The position numbers and the translations under genes are program-made. DNA of 64,000 bases, from assembly GCF_900111125.1 (NCBI RefSeq), contig NZ_FOGE01000018.1, positions 43,590 through 107,589 on the forward strand. The letters run 5' to 3'. Position 1 is the stretch's first letter; each line of letters starts with the position of its first letter. The stretch is from Sphingobium sp. YR768. GTDB taxonomy: Bacteria; Pseudomonadota; Alphaproteobacteria; Sphingomonadales; Sphingomonadaceae. The notes under the pieces are model-generated. The model made no database searches. It saw nothing but the letters and a program-made list of their open reading frames with translations, and was not told the origin of the DNA. This document shows, one piece after another, positions 1 to 8,161 of this stretch.

Positions 1-38
1 CTCCCTGTGGATAAAATTGTGAATGAATATTGGATAAG

Positions 39-965
39 TCAGTCGTGAAAGGCGTCCGTCGTCTCTCGCGTGCCGCGCAGGAAGGCGTCGGCGACCAGCC
101 GCAGCGGGCTGGTGTCGACATCCGATCGGCCGCCCCGGATCAGCGTGGCGAAACGGGCATAAAGGCCGGCATATTCGACATCCTCGCCATGTTCCGTGCC
201 GCTGGGCAGGGTCAGCACCGCGCCGCCATGGCTGAGTTTGAGCGTCCCCGCGTCGGTTTCGACGACGATGTCCCAGCTTTGCGGGCCGGTCTGGCGCCAG
301 TCGAGGTCCATGTGGATCGGTGCGCCCGCCGTATCGCGAAAGGCGATGTCGGCGGCGATCGGCGCGGCGCGGTTTTCCGGCAGCACCAAAGTCGCGTCCT
401 TCAGGAAGAAGGGACGCGGCAATATATGGGTGACGATCGACAGGGCGTTGATGCCCGGATCGAACACGCCAAGGCCGCCCGGCTGCCAGATCCATGCCTG
501 ACCCGGATGCCAGACGCGCACGTCTTCCCGCCAGATGATCGACACTTTGTCGATCCGCCGCTCGGCCAGCCAGGCGCGTGCCGGGGCGACCCCGGCGGCG
601 AAGCGGCTGTGCCAGGCGGCGAACAGGCTGACGCCGACCTTATCGGCCTGCGCCTTGAGCGCTTCCACCTCCGCCAAAGTCGCGCCGGGCGGCTTTTCGA
701 GGAAGAGGTGAACGCCCTTCTTCAACGCCTGCGCCGCCAGATCATAGCGGACCTGCGGCGGGGTGCAGAGCGCGATCGCATCCACCGCCGGCCCTTCGGC
801 GAGCAGCGCGTCCAGACTGGCATGGTGCGGCACGCCGTCCAGACCCGCATCATGCGGGCTGACGGTCGCCGCCAGGCTGAAGGCGCTGTTGCCCCGGATC
901 GCCGGCACATGCTGATCGCGCGCGATCTTGCCTATGCCGACGATCGCGATACGGATCGGGTCCAT
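39..965 (-). CDS. Gfo/Idh/MocA-family sugar 1-dehydrogenase (D-galactose/L-arabinose type)
   Basis: A 308-residue cytoplasmic NAD(P)-dependent oxidoreductase. The N-terminus shows the Rossmann turn VGIGKIA (residues 9-15) and the catalytic-region EKP motif (residues 90-92), both characteristic of the Gfo/Idh/MocA family. Length and overall sequence resemble D-galactose/L-arabinose 1-dehydrogenases, which oxidise the sugar to its lactone in the non-phosphorylating or De Ley-Doudoroff routes. Its start lies 5 nt past the stop of the FAH-family gene on the same strand, so the two are probably one operon. The nearby mutarotase, lactonase and sugar transporter support the substrate class. Family assignment is secure; galactose versus arabinose or another aldose is inference. 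Confidence 0.82.
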   Translation of the reverse strand: MDPIRIAIVGIGKIARDQHVPAIRGNSAFSLAATVSPHDAGLDGVPHHASLDALLAEGPAVDAIALCTPPQVRYDLAAQALKKGVHLFLEKPPGATLAEVEALKAQADKVGVSLFAAWHSRFAAGVAPARAWLAERRIDKVSIIWREDVRVWHPGQAWIWQPGGLGVFDPGINALSIVTHILPRPFFLKDATLVLPENRAAPIAADIAFRDTAGAPIHMDLDWRQTGPQSWDIVVETDAGTLKLSHGGAVLTLPSGTEHGEDVEYAGLYARFATLIRGGRSDVDTSPLRLVADAFLRGTRETTDAFHD

Positions 966-970
966 GGAAA

Positions 971-1963
971 TCAGAGCGCCTGAACGGTGACCTGAACGGG
1001 AGCGGCGCGCTTCAATGCATTGCGGACCGGCAGGGTGAAGGGCGCGGCGATGATTTCGAACACATCGCCTTCCTGGCAGGCGATGCCGTCGCTGAACGAC
1101 AGGGTGGCGGTGCCGAAGAAGTGGACATGCACGTCGCCCGCGCGGCGGAACAGATCATATTTGAAATGATGATGTTCCAGATTGGCGAAGCTGTGCGACA
1201 TATTGCCTTCGCCCGACAGGAAGGGCTTTTCCCAGATCACTTCGCCGTCGCGCAGGATACGGCTGGCGCCTTCGATATGCTCGGGCGGGGTGCCGACCAG
1301 CAGTTCCGGGCCGAGCGCGGCCTGACGCAGCTTGCTGTGGGCGAGCCACAGATAATTGTGGCGCTCGGTCACATGGTCGCTGAACTCGTTGGCGAGCGCG
1401 AGGCCGAGGCGATAGGGGGTGCCGTCTTCGCCGATCAGATAGATGCCGGCCAGCTCCGGCTCCTCGCCGCCATCCTTGGCGAAGGCGGGCATGACGAGCG
1501 GATCGGTCGGGCCGACCAGCTGCGAGCCGTCGCCCTTGTAGAACCATTCGGGCTGCTGGCCGGTTTCGCCAGCGGCAGGCTTGCCGCCTTCCAGACCTTC
1601 CAGGAACATGCGCATCGAATCCGTCAGCTTTTCAGCGGCGGCGGCTTCGCGGTGCATCTTGTCGCGACCTTCGGCCGAGCCGAGATGCGTCAGGCCGGTG
1701 CCGGTGAGCTGGACATGGGCGCCATCTTCATGATCGATCGGCGCGAGCAGGCGGTTCGCCTCGAATTCGGCGGCGATATCGACGGCATCGCCCTTGCCGG
1801 CGGCGTCTACGGCCGCGGACAGGCTGATCTTCTGCGCGATCGCGTGCAGCGCCAGAGCGCGGATGGTGGTGAAGCCCGGCACGAAATGGGCGGCATCGCC
1901 CTGCGCGGCGATGACGGCCCGTTCGCCAGAGTCCGAACGATGCTGCAACAGGCGCAATGTCAT
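971..1963 (-). CDS. Fumarylacetoacetate-hydrolase-superfamily protein, GguC/AraD1 type
   Basis: A 330-residue protein resembling the GguC/AraD1 branch of the fumarylacetoacetate hydrolase fold. It lacks an obvious signal peptide, so it is presumably cytoplasmic. Members of this branch are encoded with sugar-acid catabolism genes and are thought to act on 2-keto-3-deoxy sugar acids (dehydration or cleavage). Here it is first in an operon with the sugar 1-dehydrogenase and is divergent from a FadR-type regulator, with a candidate operator at 2079-2092 between them. The reaction is inferred from context only. Confidence 0.72.
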   Translation of the reverse strand: MTLRLLQHRSDSGERAVIAAQGDAAHFVPGFTTIRALALHAIAQKISLSAAVDAAGKGDAVDIAAEFEANRLLAPIDHEDGAHVQLTGTGLTHLGSAEGRDKMHREAAAAEKLTDSMRMFLEGLEGGKPAAGETGQQPEWFYKGDGSQLVGPTDPLVMPAFAKDGGEEPELAGIYLIGEDGTPYRLGLALANEFSDHVTERHNYLWLAHSKLRQAALGPELLVGTPPEHIEGASRILRDGEVIWEKPFLSGEGNMSHSFANLEHHHFKYDLFRRAGDVHVHFFGTATLSFSDGIACQEGDVFEIIAAPFTLPVRNALKRAAPVQVTVQAL

Positions 1964-2078
1964 GAAAATCTCTCCTCCCGCACGCCCGGCCGGGCGTCGT
2001 ACACATCAAAAGCCGCTTCCCCGCGCGCCTAGAGAGCCGTTCCGGATGGAGCGGCGCGGCGACGGTGAATCTTCTAAT

Positions 2079-2092
2079 TACTCCGACATATT
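2079..2092. promoter_or_regulatory. Candidate operator of the FadR-type regulator, copy 1
   Basis: TACTCCGACATATT lies between the divergent AraD1-like and GntR genes. A copy matching 13 of 14 positions on the opposite strand occurs at 5739-5752, between the divergent transporter and mutarotase genes. Two near-identical sites in the two divergent promoter regions of one sugar group suggest a shared operator. The regulator assignment is inference. Confidence 0.55.
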
Positions 2093-2165
2093 ACAGGATG
2101 GTGGTAATGGCAATGCTTCTATTGTAGCGACACATATGCCTTATTGGGGTGAGGCGAGAGGAGCG

Positions 2166-2933
2166 ATGATGGGAAAGGAAAATCCGTCTTTGCAGGATGG
2201 TGAGACGGACAAGGAGGGCAGCGCCAAGGCAGTTCGGGGTCCGGGCCGGCGGCTGCACGGCGCGATCGCGCACAAGCTGGGCATGGCGATCTTGTCGGGG
2301 CAATATCAGCCGGGCGACACGCTGTCGGGCGAGGTGGCCTTTGCCGAGGAGCTGGAAGTCTCCCGCAGCGCCTATCGCGAGGCGATCCAGGTGTTGACGG
2401 CCAAGGGGCTGGTGGAAAGCCGGCCCAAGGCGGGGACGCGCGTGTTGCCGCGCAATCGCTGGAATCTGCTCGACCCCGAAGTGCTGGCCTGGGCCTTTGC
2501 CGGGGAGCCGGACGTGCAGTTCGTGCGCGACCTGTTCGAGTTGCGCGCCATCGTGGAGCCGGCGGCCGCGCGGCTGGCGGCGCAGCGGCGCGACAAGGAC
2601 GACCTCAAGATCATGAAGGACGCGCTGGCCGCGATGCGCCGCCATACGCTGGCGACCGAGGCGGGGCGGGCGGCGGACCGCGATTTCCACAATGCGATCC
2701 TGAACGCGACCCGCAACGACGCGCTGCTGGTGCTGACCGCCAGCATCGGCGCGGCGGTCAACTGGACGACGCAATATAAGCAGCGCGCCCGTGCCCTGCC
2801 GCGCAATCCGATCCCCGACCATGTCCGCGTCTATGACGCGATCGCGGCGGGCGATCCGGTCGCGGCGGCCGAAGCGATGGGCGTGCTGGTCGATCTGGCG
2901 CTGGAGGATACGGCCAGCGCGATGGGGAACTGA
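2166..2933 (+). CDS. FadR-subfamily GntR transcriptional regulator
   Basis: A protein of about 255 residues with an N-terminal winged HTH (roughly residues 25-95, including SGEVAFAEELEVSRSAYREA) and a C-terminal FCD-type helical ligand domain (roughly 105-245). The reading frame is open upstream to 1794, but AGGAG at 2159-2163 favours a start at 2166 or 2169. FadR-type GntR proteins usually sense acids or sugar acids and repress adjacent catabolic operons. This one is divergent from the AraD1-like/dehydrogenase operon, and its likely targets include the transporter/mutarotase promoters. An inverted repeat at 2972-3024 follows it. Confidence 0.85.
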   Translation: MMGKENPSLQDGETDKEGSAKAVRGPGRRLHGAIAHKLGMAILSGQYQPGDTLSGEVAFAEELEVSRSAYREAIQVLTAKGLVESRPKAGTRVLPRNRWNLLDPEVLAWAFAGEPDVQFVRDLFELRAIVEPAAARLAAQRRDKDDLKIMKDALAAMRRHTLATEAGRAADRDFHNAILNATRNDALLVLTASIGAAVNWTTQYKQRARALPRNPIPDHVRVYDAIAAGDPVAAAEAMGVLVDLALEDTASAMGN

Positions 2934-2971
2934 CGGGGCGAAACGGTTCCTGGCTGGCGTAGCGCATTTTG

Positions 2972-3024
2972 TTCACGCGGAGGCGCGGAGGGTCGCGCGC
3001 ATCTGCTCCGCGTCTCCGCGTGAA
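2972..3024. repeat. Intergenic inverted repeat (TTCACGCGGAG type)
   Basis: Arms of 19 bp at 2972-2990 and 3006-3024 pair with a single mismatch around a 15-nt loop. It lies 38 nt downstream of the GntR gene. The TTCACGCGGAG sequence is a common intergenic palindrome in sphingomonads and may act as a transcription end. The rest of 2934-3155 holds no gene; around 3049-3068 there is a segment (gaccatttttggtc) resembling one at 22396-22411. Confidence 0.75.
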
Positions 3025-3155
3025 TATGTTATGTGCCTCCGGCGCTAAACGACCATTTTTGGTCATTCGGTCGCGATGATGTGCATCTCTGAACCGGCCG
3101 CTCATTCGGATGGCAAGTCGCAGGTCGAATGCCCCGTAGGGGGGGCAGTCGACCT

Positions 3156-3590
3156 TCAGCAATAGCCAGTGATTTTCAAACCGTTCTGCGTCTGCTCTAG
3201 CGGAAACTCTCCCACTCGGTTCAACGCTGCCTCGATTGCTGTGAAATTTTGCAAAGTTCCCGGCTGTGCAAGTCCGTCTTGGCCATGCGTCACTACAGCT
3301 GTAGGTATCACCAACCACTCAATAGATCGAAGTTCGATTGGTCCAAACGCTGCCGTGTCGACCCACTCTGGCGGACCCCAGAAATCATTTAATCCGGGCC
3401 ATCTCATGTATCTTATTTCCGCGTCATCAGAGTCGACGAACTTGACCTCTACCAAACTCGCTTGCCAGCCTGAATCGTTAACCGCTGCGAATAGCTTGCG
3501 CCATTTTGTATCCGACATAAGCGCATGGCTGAACCGCTCGCGAGTAAACCGGCTTAGCCGGTCTAAATCCTGACGGGTGTGAATGCTCAT
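3156..3590 (-). CDS. DUF6678-like hypothetical protein
   Basis: About 144 residues from the ATG at 3590; the frame stays open to 3662, but that extension translates a repeat. Motifs such as LMSDTKWRKLF and the Trp-rich MRWPGLNDFWGPPEW stretch look like the DUF6678 family, whose function is unknown. Base composition looks lower in GC than the flanking sugar genes. The gene is bracketed by degenerate repeats (3049-3150 downstream, 3600-3834 upstream) also found around the orphan genes at 22.1-23.3 kb. It appears to be an acquired single-gene cargo separating the sugar regulator from the transporter. Family call is moderate. Confidence 0.6.
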   Translation of the reverse strand: MSIHTRQDLDRLSRFTRERFSHALMSDTKWRKLFAAVNDSGWQASLVEVKFVDSDDAEIRYMRWPGLNDFWGPPEWVDTAAFGPIELRSIEWLVIPTAVVTHGQDGLAQPGTLQNFTAIEAALNRVGEFPLEQTQNGLKITGYC

Positions 3591-3599
3591 ATATTGGTC

Positions 3600-3834
3600 T
3601 TGCGCTAACCTGCGAACGTTCGCAACCGGTCGATCGTTGCCGAATGATGTTTGATTACGCAACGTCAGCTATCGCCGATCACCTCTCCAAAACCTGACCG
3701 ACTGAAATCCACCCTTGTCCGTCATTCCCGCGACCCGAAGGGCGGCCGCAGGCCAACGCGGGAACCCCATCTCCTAAGCTGTCAACCAAGGGAAAAGCCG
3801 AGAGATGGATCCCCGCCTGCGCGGGGATGACGGT
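3600..3834. repeat. Composite intergenic repeat: orphan-gene flank plus GTCATTCCCGCG element
   Basis: The segment 3600-3720 closely resembles 23040-23150; both include GTCAGCTATCGCCG and a GAAATCCACCC/CAAATCCACCC block. It runs into a palindromic element with GTCATTCCCGCG at 3721-3732 and its partner CGCGGGAACCCCATCTC, and ends in a second hairpin whose stem is ATCCCCGC/GCGGGGAT (about 3808-3828). It fills the gap between the DUF6678-like gene and the next gene. No coding capacity was recognised here. Confidence 0.7.
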
Positions 3835-3888
3835 TTGGAAAGGGGGGGCGTGCGCATTCTCTTTCCACCCATATCCGCCATCGGGGCT

Positions 3889-4242
3889 CTATGCGGGCGA
3901 TGGCGCATCCCTGTCGCCGTAGACAAAGGCGGTCAGGCCGGAGCGCAACGTCACTTCGCGCCGGACATAGTCGACCTCATAGGCATCCGCGCTGGCGATA
4001 TCCTGTGGCGTCAGGCGGAAGAGCAAGCCTTCGACCGCGTCGGCGGGATCGTCGCTCGGCTCCACCATCGGGTGCCAGCGCGTGCCGCTCCTGGCGATGA
4101 CATCGGGATCGGTGATTTCGATCATGCGCTGGCGAAAGCCGGGGATCGCATCCGCTATGCCCTCCACCGGGCGGCCGAACAGGGCGATCTGCACTTCGCG
4201 CTGGCGCAGCGTGCCATAGGAAAAGAGCAGGATGTCGGCCAT
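3889..4242 (-). CDS. Gamma-glutamylcyclotransferase-fold (AIG2-like) protein
   Basis: A 117-residue protein starting MADILLFSYGTLRQ. The FSYGTLR motif near the N-terminus is the hallmark substrate-binding loop of the GGCT/AIG2 fold, and length matches the single-domain family. An acidic residue expected to act in catalysis is plausibly the E of VEGLLFRLTPQD. The frame is open well upstream, but the ATG at 4242 is preceded by AAGGA. It lies between a repeat and a strong bidirectional terminator (4306-4345), so it is likely transcribed alone. Substrate is unknown: glutathione-derived or gamma-glutamyl-amine compounds are possible. Confidence 0.75.
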   Translation of the reverse strand: MADILLFSYGTLRQREVQIALFGRPVEGIADAIPGFRQRMIEITDPDVIARSGTRWHPMVEPSDDPADAVEGLLFRLTPQDIASADAYEVDYVRREVTLRSGLTAFVYGDRDAPSPA

Positions 4243-4305
4243 GGCGGCGTCCTTATGCGCGTGGGGTGTCGGCGCGATAGGCCGATGCCGGGGGGGCCGC
4301 AAAGC

Positions 4306-4345
4306 AAAAAGGGCCGGAGCGGCATGTCCGCTCCGGCCCTTTTTT
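4306..4345. terminator. Bidirectional rho-independent terminator
   Basis: Seventeen-bp perfect arms (GGGCCGGAGCGG core) enclose a 5-nt loop, with an A-run on the left and a T-run on the right. It lies 26 nt downstream of the transporter stop on the minus strand and separates that gene from the GGCT-like gene. Confidence 0.9.
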
Positions 4346-4370
4346 GTTGTGAGGGGCTTTCGCCCGCCCC

Positions 4371-5678
4371 TTATGCCGCGATCTTCTGATCCGGCAGGGC
4401 GTGGGTGGTCTTCGATCCCCATAGGGCATAGAAGAGGACGTAAAGTTCGCAGGCGGCGGTCAGCAGGAAGCTGGTCTGAAGACCATAATGGTCCGCCAGA
4501 TAGCCCTGCACCACCACCAGCGCGCCACCGGCGATCGCCATGATCAGCAGGCCCGAACCTTCCTCGGTCAGCGGGCCGAGGCCCTTGATGCCGAGGGTGA
4601 AGATGGTCGGGAACATGATCGAGTGGAACAGGCCGACCAGGATCAGCGACCACATGGCGACCGGGCCGGTGGTGAAGACGGTGACCATCATCACGATGAA
4701 GGCGCCGATCGAGAAGGCGGCGAGGACATGGCCCGCATCGAACTTCTGCATGATCGCTGAACCGGCAAAGCGACCGACCATCATGCCGCCCCACAGCAGC
4801 GAGAGATAGTTGCCGGCCTGCTCATGCGTCAGGTTGGCAATGTCGGGCTGGCTGGTGAAGTTGACGAACAGGTTGGCGACGCCGATTTCCGCGATCAGAT
4901 AGATGAAGATCGCCGGGATGCCGAACACCAGATTGCGGTGATTCCAGAGCGAATATTTCTTGCGCTCTTCCTTGTTGTGGCGCTGGGTCGCGTTGCCCAT
5001 GGCAGGTAGAGGGAAGCGGGCAATGATGATTGCCAGCACCGCCAGAATGACGGCGACGATCACATAGGGCAGCACCACCGACTGGGCATCCGCCAGACGT
5101 TCGGCCTGCGTCAGGACGACTTCGCCCTGTGCAGTGCCGCCCTTCGACCGGCCCAGAATCAGATAGGCACCGAACAGCGGCGCCAGCATGGTGCCGGCCG
5201 AGTTCATCGCCTGAACGAGATTAAGGCGCGAAGACGCGGTTTCGGGCTTGCCGACGATCGCGACATAGGGGTTTGCCGCAACCTGGAGCAGGGTGATGCC
5301 GCTGGCGATCACGAACAGCATGACAAGGGTCACGCCATAGGAGGGAATCGATGCCGCGACCGTCATGCCCAGCGCGCCGGCGGCCATGATCAGCAGGCCG
5401 ATCACCATCGACTTCTGATAACCGACTCGTTCGATCAGCTTGGCCGACGGTATCGATGCGAAGAAATAGGCGATGAACCAGACCGATTCGATCAGGGTCG
5501 TCTGGGTATAGCTCAACTCGAACACGCTGCGCAGGTGGGGCAGCAGCGTATTGTTGATGACGGTGATGAAGCCCCACATGAAGAAGAGGCTGGCAAGTAG
5601 CGCGAGGGCAGGGCCGTAGCGTGTGCCGGGGTTATGCGGTGCGACAGGCGCAGCGCCAGACGAGATCGGTCCTGCCAT
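4371..5678 (-). CDS. Sugar MFS transporter, FucP/GluP family
   Basis: A 435-residue inner-membrane protein with about 12 hydrophobic segments. The N-terminal stretch FFMWGFITVINNTLLPHL matches the first helix of FucP-like sugar:H+ symporters, where conserved acidic and Asn residues handle sugar and proton. A long hydrophilic loop at mid-protein (around residues 225-245, MGNATQRHNKEERKKYS) separates the two six-helix halves. It is divergent from the mutarotase, with a candidate operator at 5739-5752. The neighbouring genes suggest galactose, glucose or fucose import; the exact substrate is not shown by sequence. Confidence 0.88.
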   Translation of the reverse strand: MAGPISSGAAPVAPHNPGTRYGPALALLASLFFMWGFITVINNTLLPHLRSVFELSYTQTTLIESVWFIAYFFASIPSAKLIERVGYQKSMVIGLLIMAAGALGMTVAASIPSYGVTLVMLFVIASGITLLQVAANPYVAIVGKPETASSRLNLVQAMNSAGTMLAPLFGAYLILGRSKGGTAQGEVVLTQAERLADAQSVVLPYVIVAVILAVLAIIIARFPLPAMGNATQRHNKEERKKYSLWNHRNLVFGIPAIFIYLIAEIGVANLFVNFTSQPDIANLTHEQAGNYLSLLWGGMMVGRFAGSAIMQKFDAGHVLAAFSIGAFIVMMVTVFTTGPVAMWSLILVGLFHSIMFPTIFTLGIKGLGPLTEEGSGLLIMAIAGGALVVVQGYLADHYGLQTSFLLTAACELYVLFYALWGSKTTHALPDQKIAA

Positions 5679-5738
5679 TCATCCTTCTCCAAGTGCAGTT
5701 CCAGCGGCGGACGTCCCGAACAAGGGTTGCGCCCGCAG

Positions 5739-5752
5739 AATTTGTCGGAGTA
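5739..5752. promoter_or_regulatory. Candidate operator of the FadR-type regulator, copy 2
   Basis: The reverse complement reads TACTCCGACAAATT, matching copy 1 (2079-2092) at 13 of 14 positions. It sits 61 bp upstream of the transporter start and 51 bp upstream of the mutarotase start, where a repressor could control both directions. Confidence 0.55.
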
Positions 5753-5803
5753 TATCCCCCGTAACCGCCCGTCAATGGGCGCGCGTTTTACGGGAGGAAG
5801 TCC

Positions 5804-6949
5804 ATGCGAAAGGTCGTCGATTTTAAAACAGCGCTGTCATGCGCCATGCTCCTGTCCATGGCAAGCGGCGCCGCCTTGGCGGCCGACGCCAGCCGTGCGC
5901 CCGCCGGCACCGCCAATGGCGCGGCGATCGAAACCATCACGCTCAGCAACGGCGCAGGCGTGTCGGCCAAGATTCTGACCTATGGCGCGACGCTCCAGTC
6001 GCTGGTCGGCCCCGGCAAGGACGGCAAGAGCGCCGACGTGCTGCTGGGCTATGACGACCTCAAGGACTATGTCGAGCATCCCAATTTCTTTGGCGTGACC
6101 GTGGGCCGCTATGCTAACCGCATCGCGGGCGGCAAGTTCAGCCTCGACGGGAAGAGCTACCAGCTTCCCCTGAACGACAAGGTCAATTCGCTGCATGGCG
6201 GCGGCAAGGGCTTCGACAAGCAGGTGTGGAAGGTCGTGTCCCTGAAGAGCGGCCCCAAGGCCAGCGTCGTGCTGGGCCTGACCAGCCCGGACGGCGAGTC
6301 GGGCTATCCGGGCAAGCTGGACGTCACCGTCACCTATACGCTGGATGAAAGCGGTAACCTGGGCATCGCCTTCGACGCGAAGACCGACAAGCCGACCATC
6401 GTCAACATGACCAACCATGCGATCTTCGATCTGGGCGGTGAAGGATCGCCCGATGGCGCGATGGGCCATCTGCTGACGATCCCGGCCAAGGCCTATACGC
6501 CGGTCGACGCCAATCTGATCCCTACCGGCGAACTCAAGCCGGTCGAGGGCGGCGTGTTCGATTTCCGTAGCGCGCGCCGTGTCGCCGACGGGCTGCGCGA
6601 TGGGCGCGATCCGCAGATCATCGCCGGGCGCGGCTATGACCATAATTTCGCGCTCGACAAGGGGCAGACCAAGACGCCGGAACTGGCCGCCCGGCTGGAA
6701 GATCCGGTGTCGGGCCGCGTGCTGGAAGTGCTGACGACCGAACCGGGCGTGCAATTCTATACCGGCAATTTCCTGGACGGCACCTTTATCGGCAAGCAGA
6801 GCCATGTGTACCGCATGGGCGACGGCATCGCGCTGGAGCCGCAGAAATTCCCGGATTCGCCCAATCAGCCGAGCTTCCTGTCGGCCCGCGTCGATCCCGG
6901 CAAAGCATATCATCATGAGATGATCTATCGCCTGTCGGTGGCCCGCTGA
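5804..6949 (+). CDS. galM: Exported aldose 1-epimerase (galactose mutarotase)
   Basis: A 381-residue protein with a Sec signal peptide (residues 1-27, cleavage after AALA), so it should act in the periplasm. It interconverts alpha and beta anomers of galactose or similar aldoses before uptake. Family motifs are visible in order: NRIAGGKF, NSLHGG, NMTNHAIFDL (catalytic His region), GYDHNF and EPGVQFYTGN (catalytic Glu region). Length is typical for the exported, slightly longer bacterial form. Its stop overlaps the start of the lactonase gene (TGATG at 6947-6951), so the two are translationally coupled. Confidence 0.93.
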   Translation: MRKVVDFKTALSCAMLLSMASGAALAADASRAPAGTANGAAIETITLSNGAGVSAKILTYGATLQSLVGPGKDGKSADVLLGYDDLKDYVEHPNFFGVTVGRYANRIAGGKFSLDGKSYQLPLNDKVNSLHGGGKGFDKQVWKVVSLKSGPKASVVLGLTSPDGESGYPGKLDVTVTYTLDESGNLGIAFDAKTDKPTIVNMTNHAIFDLGGEGSPDGAMGHLLTIPAKAYTPVDANLIPTGELKPVEGGVFDFRSARRVADGLRDGRDPQIIAGRGYDHNFALDKGQTKTPELAARLEDPVSGRVLEVLTTEPGVQFYTGNFLDGTFIGKQSHVYRMGDGIALEPQKFPDSPNQPSFLSARVDPGKAYHHEMIYRLSVAR

Positions 6950-7806
6950 TGCCTGAGTGGCGGCTGATCGAGCGCGATGTCGCGGACACGCTGGGGGAGG
7001 GGACGCTCTGGTCGGCGCGCGGCAACGCCGTCTATTGGGTCGATATCCTGGCCCCGGCGCTCAACCGGCTGTCTCTGGAAAGCGGCGCGATCGAGCGTTT
7101 CGCCATGCCGGAGCCGCTCGGTTGGGTGGCGGAACGCACGGCCGGCGGTTTCATCGGCGGCTTCCAGAGCGGCTTTGCCGACATCAGCCTCGATCCACTG
7201 ACCATCACCCCGTTCGGCAATCCGGAACCGCATTTTCCCGGCAACCGGATGAATGACGGCAAGGCGGATGCGCAGGGCCATATCTGGTGCGGCACGATGG
7301 ACATGAGCGAAGAGCATGATCGCGGTGCGCTCTATCGCCTCGCGCCGGATCGGAGCTGGACCGTGGTGGACAGCGACTATCGCGTGCCCAATGGTCCCTG
7401 TTTCTCGCCGGACGGCCAGTGGCTCTATCATAGCGATACCGCCAAGAAGCAGATGTACCGCTTCCGCCGTACCGAAACGGGCGCGACCGAGCGCGAGCCG
7501 TTCATCCAGTTTGGCGAGGAGGATGGCTATCCCGACGGCATGACCGTGGATGCGGAAGGCCATATCTGGGTCGCCCATTGGGGGGGCAGCCGCATCAGCC
7601 GCTTCACGCCCGAAGGCAGACTGGACCGTGCCATTGCCCTGCCCGCGCGGCAGGTGACGAACATCAGCTTTGCGGGTCCAAATCTGGACCGCATGTTCGT
7701 GAGCAGCGCGACGATCGGGCTGGACGATCCGACGCCTTATGATGGCGGCTTTTTCGAGGTGGAAAGCGGCGTGCGCGGCCTGCCGACGCATCTTTACGCG
7801 GGCTGA
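6949..7806 (+). CDS. SMP-30/gluconolactonase-family sugar lactonase
   Basis: A 285-residue six-bladed beta-propeller hydrolase. Metal-site motifs of the family are visible: the Glu of LGEGTLW (residues 16-22), the Asn in VPNGPCFSPDG and the Asp in YPDGMTVDAEGHIWVAHWGG. These proteins open sugar 1,4- or 1,5-lactones, the step after the sugar 1-dehydrogenase encoded at 39-965. It lacks a signal peptide. The start codon overlaps the mutarotase stop. A strong terminator follows at 7826-7865. Substrate (galactono- versus arabino-lactone) is inferred from neighbours. Confidence 0.9.
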   Translation: MPEWRLIERDVADTLGEGTLWSARGNAVYWVDILAPALNRLSLESGAIERFAMPEPLGWVAERTAGGFIGGFQSGFADISLDPLTITPFGNPEPHFPGNRMNDGKADAQGHIWCGTMDMSEEHDRGALYRLAPDRSWTVVDSDYRVPNGPCFSPDGQWLYHSDTAKKQMYRFRRTETGATEREPFIQFGEEDGYPDGMTVDAEGHIWVAHWGGSRISRFTPEGRLDRAIALPARQVTNISFAGPNLDRMFVSSATIGLDDPTPYDGGFFEVESGVRGLPTHLYAG

Positions 7807-7825
7807 TTCGCCGCTGAATCATGCG

Positions 7826-7865
7826 AAGGGCGCGGTTCCGCAGGGTGACCGCGCCCTTTCTTTTG
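7826..7865 (+). terminator. Rho-independent terminator after the lactonase
   Basis: Eleven-bp perfect arms (AAGGGCGCGGT / ACCGCGCCCTT) with an 11-nt loop are followed by TCTTTT, ending the mutarotase-lactonase transcript. Confidence 0.88.
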
Positions 7866-8161
7866 TCCGGCGCATAAATGCTGTTGCACTGGACGCGCGA
7901 ATCTTCTAGATCGCCGGGACAACGTTGTCATGCCTCTCCAAGTAAGACGACGTTGCGATCCCGGACGGCCCACTGGCGAACTGCACGCGTCATGGTCGTC
8001 CGGGACATTTTTTCCCGCACCCCTCCGAAAAATACCGCGATAGGCTTCGCCGACGCTCTGTCGCGCCTGTCGATGATCGGCATCGCTGCCTGACCCACAA
8101 GATGGTTGCGGGAACGGCCGGGATGCGTCAGACTTGCCCGCACATGCGCAAGACCGATCCC
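7866..8161. other. Intergenic region without recognised gene
   Basis: No convincing gene is seen. It holds a short palindrome ACAACGTTGT (7919-7928) and a possible hairpin formed by GATCCCGGACG near 7956 and CGTCCGGGAC near 7998. It probably contains the promoter of the small gene that follows. Confidence 0.4.
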
